Source: Hyphomicrobium sp.
GTDB lineage: Bacteria; Pseudomonadota; Alphaproteobacteria; Rhizobiales; Hyphomicrobiaceae
DNA: 64,000 nucleotides
Direction: 5' to 3'
Assembly: GCA_013141015.1 (NCBI GenBank)
Contig: JABFRT010000046.1
Span: 62,001-126,000 of the forward strand
Shown: in pieces, positions 62,199 to 64,000 of the stretch
Layout: the number at the start of each line of letters is the position of its first letter
Position numbering within the stretch: position 1 is the first letter of the stretch
The notes under the pieces: generated by a model
Told to the model about the DNA's origin: nothing
Database searches by the model: none
The model's input: only the letters and a program-made list of their open reading frames with translations
Program-made: the position numbers and the translations under genes

Positions 62199-63453
62199 TT
62201 GTTCTTCGTTTGGCGTATCAGTCGCTTTTAAACCGATGGGTCACGGCACTTCTCACGATTACCGCGATCGCATTCAGCGTGATGCTTTTGCTCGGTGTTG
62301 AAAAAGTGCGCACCGGTGCCCGGCAAAGTTTTGCGGACACGATCTCGGGCACAGACCTGATCGTTGGCGGGCGCACGGGCGGGCTTCAGCTTCTGCTTTA
62401 CTCGGTGTTCCGGATCGGCAACGCAACGAATAACATCACCTGGGAGAGCTACCAGGATATTACCAAGAATCCGAATGTCGCGTGGACCGTCCCGTTGTCG
62501 CTCGGCGATAGTCATCGCGGATTTCGGGTTTTGGGCACAACGTCGGCATTCTTCCAACGCTACAAGTATCGCGGCGGCCAGCCCTTGAAAGTGCGGAATG
62601 GCAAGGTTTTCGCAGACATCTTCGACGCCGTGTTGGGCGCCGACGTTGCTGCCTTGCTCGGCTACAAAGTCGGAGATCCGATCGTGATAGCGCATGGTCT
62701 CGGGACGGTGTCGTTTGTAGAGCACGATGACAAGCCTTTCCGTGTCTCGGGTATTATAGAGAAGACGGGCACACCTGTTGATCGCACGGTTCACGTGAGC
62801 TTAGAGGCAATTGACGCGATCCACATCGATTGGCAAAGCGGCGCGCGTGATACTGAAAACCCGATCTCGGCGGATGACGTCCGCAAAATGAAGCTACAGC
62901 CGAAGGCCATAACATCCGCACTCATTGGGCTGAACTCTAAACTGTCGACGTTCAAAGTTCAGCGCTTAATCAACGAGTTTCGCCAGGAGCCGTTGACGGC
63001 CATTATTCCGGGCGCGGCACTTCAAGAGTTGTGGGGGTTGATTGGAACGGCTGAGACGGCGCTGGCCGCTGTGTCGGCCATGGTGGTCCTGACGGCGCTG
63101 CTCGGTATGATCACGATGATCCTGACCACACTCAACGAGCGACGTAGGAGATGGCCATTCTCCGGTCATGCGGTGCACGCCCGGCAACAATCCTCGGTTT
63201 GCTTGCGATGGAAGGCGGGCTGCTCACACTCGCCGGCGTAATTCTCGGGACTTTCCTGCTCTATGTTGCGCTATTTTCCTTTCGGCCCTTAATCGACAGA
63301 ATGTACGGACTGCACTTGACCATAGATGCTCCGAAAGCTGGAGAATGGCTAACTTTGGCGGCGATAGTGGTTGCGGGATTTCTGGCCGCACTTCTGCCCG
63401 CCTTGAAGGCGTACCGTCTCTCGCTTGCTGATGGCATGACCATTCGGAACTAA
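62195..63453 (+). pseudogene. FtsX/MacB-like ABC permease with a frameshift
   Basis: The first frame (62195 to about 63145) gives a membrane helix (WVTALLTITAIAFSVMLLLGVE), a large periplasmic MacB-PCD-like domain (ISGTDLIVGGRTGGLQLLLYSVFRIGNATNNITW ...) and the second helix (TALAAVSAMVVLTALLGMITMILTTLNERRR). The continuation EMAILRSCGARPATILGLLAMEGGLLTLAGV ... ALLPALKAYRLSLADGMTIRN is in the next frame. The junction reads CGACGTAGGAGATGG where CGACGTAGGGAGATGG would be in frame, so a single G is missing. Without it the last two helices are lost. The adjoining genes are intact, so a sequencing error is a real option. Confidence 0.85.
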
Positions 63454-63465
63454 AAGGATTGTCCC

Positions 63466-64000
63466 GTGACTCTGAGAAGACTGTCATTGCCGTTGTTGGC
63501 TCTACTGGGATCCGTTGCACTGCCGGCAGCCTTAGCAGCAGAAGACAACATGCGAGAGCTGACGTGGGCCGAACTGAGGCCCAAAGCCGTTGCTCAACCA
63601 GCAAAGCCCAAGCCGTTCTTCTCTGGTGCGTCTCCAGTCGATGCCAATGCACCGGCGCCGCCCCCGATTTCTGAAGGCAAGTTCATGCAAATGAAGCGCC
63701 GCCAACCCGGAGACGGCAGCCCGCCCGCCGTCGTCGCGGAGTTGGACGGCAAGCGCGTTCGCATAGGTGGATACATCGTGCCTTTGGATTTCGAAGCCAC
63801 CAACGTCAAGGAATTCCTGCTCGTGCCGTTTGTCGGCGCTTGCATTCATGTGCCGCCGCCTCCGGCCAATCAGATCGTTTATGTGAAGGTTGAAAAGGGG
63901 TTTGAAGTCAGCGGTACGTTCGACCCGATCAGCGTTGTGGGAACGATGAAAACAACGACCGCCTTCACAGGGCTGGCTGATGCAGGCTATACGCTGGATG
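63466..64000 (+). CDS. DUF3299 periplasmic protein (cut by window end)
   Basis: Starts at GTG 63466 with AAGGA eight bases upstream; at least 178 residues, continuing outside the window. A signal peptide (LSLPLLALLGSVALPAALAAED) is followed by MRELTWAELRPKA, a Pro-rich linker, and then VAELDGKRVRIGGYIVPLDFEATNVKEFLLVPFVGACIHVPPPPANQIVYVK, the DUF3299 signature with its single Cys-His pair. DUF3299 proteins accompany ZrgA and the ABC pair in zinc-uptake operons. Function unknown; the Cys/His pair may bind metal. Confidence 0.85.
   Translation, partial: MTLRRLSLPLLALLGSVALPAALAAEDNMRELTWAELRPKAVAQPAKPKPFFSGASPVDANAPAPPPISEGKFMQMKRRQPGDGSPPAVVAELDGKRVRIGGYIVPLDFEATNVKEFLLVPFVGACIHVPPPPANQIVYVKVEKGFEVSGTFDPISVVGTMKTTTAFTGLADAGYTLD

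Noticed and set aside
1-64000. CRISPR arrays, rRNA or tRNA genes
   Set aside because: No regularly spaced repeats and no recognisable rRNA or tRNA cloverleaf sequence were seen by eye; short RNAs could have been missed.

Overview
The window looks like an accessory-rich stretch of an alphaproteobacterial chromosome or large replicon. It probably comes from Rhizobiales/Hyphomicrobiales (Bradyrhizobiaceae- or Hyphomicrobium-like). This rests on GC-rich coding sequence, FixL/FixJ-type and FixK-type regulators, DUF2244 and DUF2946 families, and the overall gene mix; it is an inference, since no rRNA or housekeeping marker is present. No tRNA, rRNA or CRISPR array was recognised.

Layout. (1) 1-12.2 kb: the end of an acyl-CoA/AMP-ligase, an AlpA-type excision regulator, a small winged-helix protein, a complete virB2-virB11 type IV secretion operon (2.2-11.06 kb) and a convergent ArdC-like antirestriction metallopeptidase. 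This is the conjugation module of an integrative element; relaxase and coupling protein are not in the window. (2) 12.2-15.7 kb: decayed DNA with a ~140 bp inverted repeat enclosing a zinc-ribbon gene, then an IS1182-family element broken by many small indels. (3) 15.7-22.2 kb: a TSUP permease and a Cus-type copper/silver efflux set (Cys/His-rich exported protein, FixH/YtkA-like protein, CusB, CusA). (4) 22.5-37.6 kb: cell-wall and stress block. It has an L,D-transpeptidase divergent from a D,D-carboxypeptidase, a MASE1 histidine kinase with FixJ-type regulator, a Usp protein, trehalose genes (otsB divergent from a membrane-anchored otsA fusion), a single-domain response regulator, two DUF2244 paralogues and a Crp/Fnr regulator.

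(5) 37.9-42.1 kb: a presumed copper-uptake module (DUF2946, TonB receptor, copper-uptake-associated protein, second DUF2946). (6) 42.8-46.1 kb: AraC regulator, cupin and an intact second copy of the IS. (7) 46.5-51.7 kb: an ankyrin protein, then five tightly packed minus-strand genes that look like a toxin-free poly-immunity cluster, bracketed by a diverged direct repeat. (8) 52.2-55.04 kb: an ABC-three-component conflict system (HNH protein, small middle component, DUF2326 SMC-like ATPase). (9) 55.3-64 kb: a zinc-starvation regulon. It has zur divergent from a CobW-type GTPase across a Zur-like palindrome, a frameshifted DUF1826 gene, DUF2946, a ZnuD-like TonB receptor, ZrgA, an ABC ATPase, a frameshifted FtsX-like permease and a DUF3299 protein cut by the window end.

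How it fits together: the window is dominated by metal traffic (Cu out, Cu in, Zn in), stress physiology, mobile DNA and biological conflict. The Cu and Zn uptake modules share one architecture: DUF2946, then a TonB receptor carrying an unusual TonB-like Pro/Lys-rich N-terminal extension, then a His-rich periplasmic protein. Several single-base frameshifts (IS copy 1, DUF1826, permease) may be real decay or homopolymer sequencing errors, and they should be judged together.
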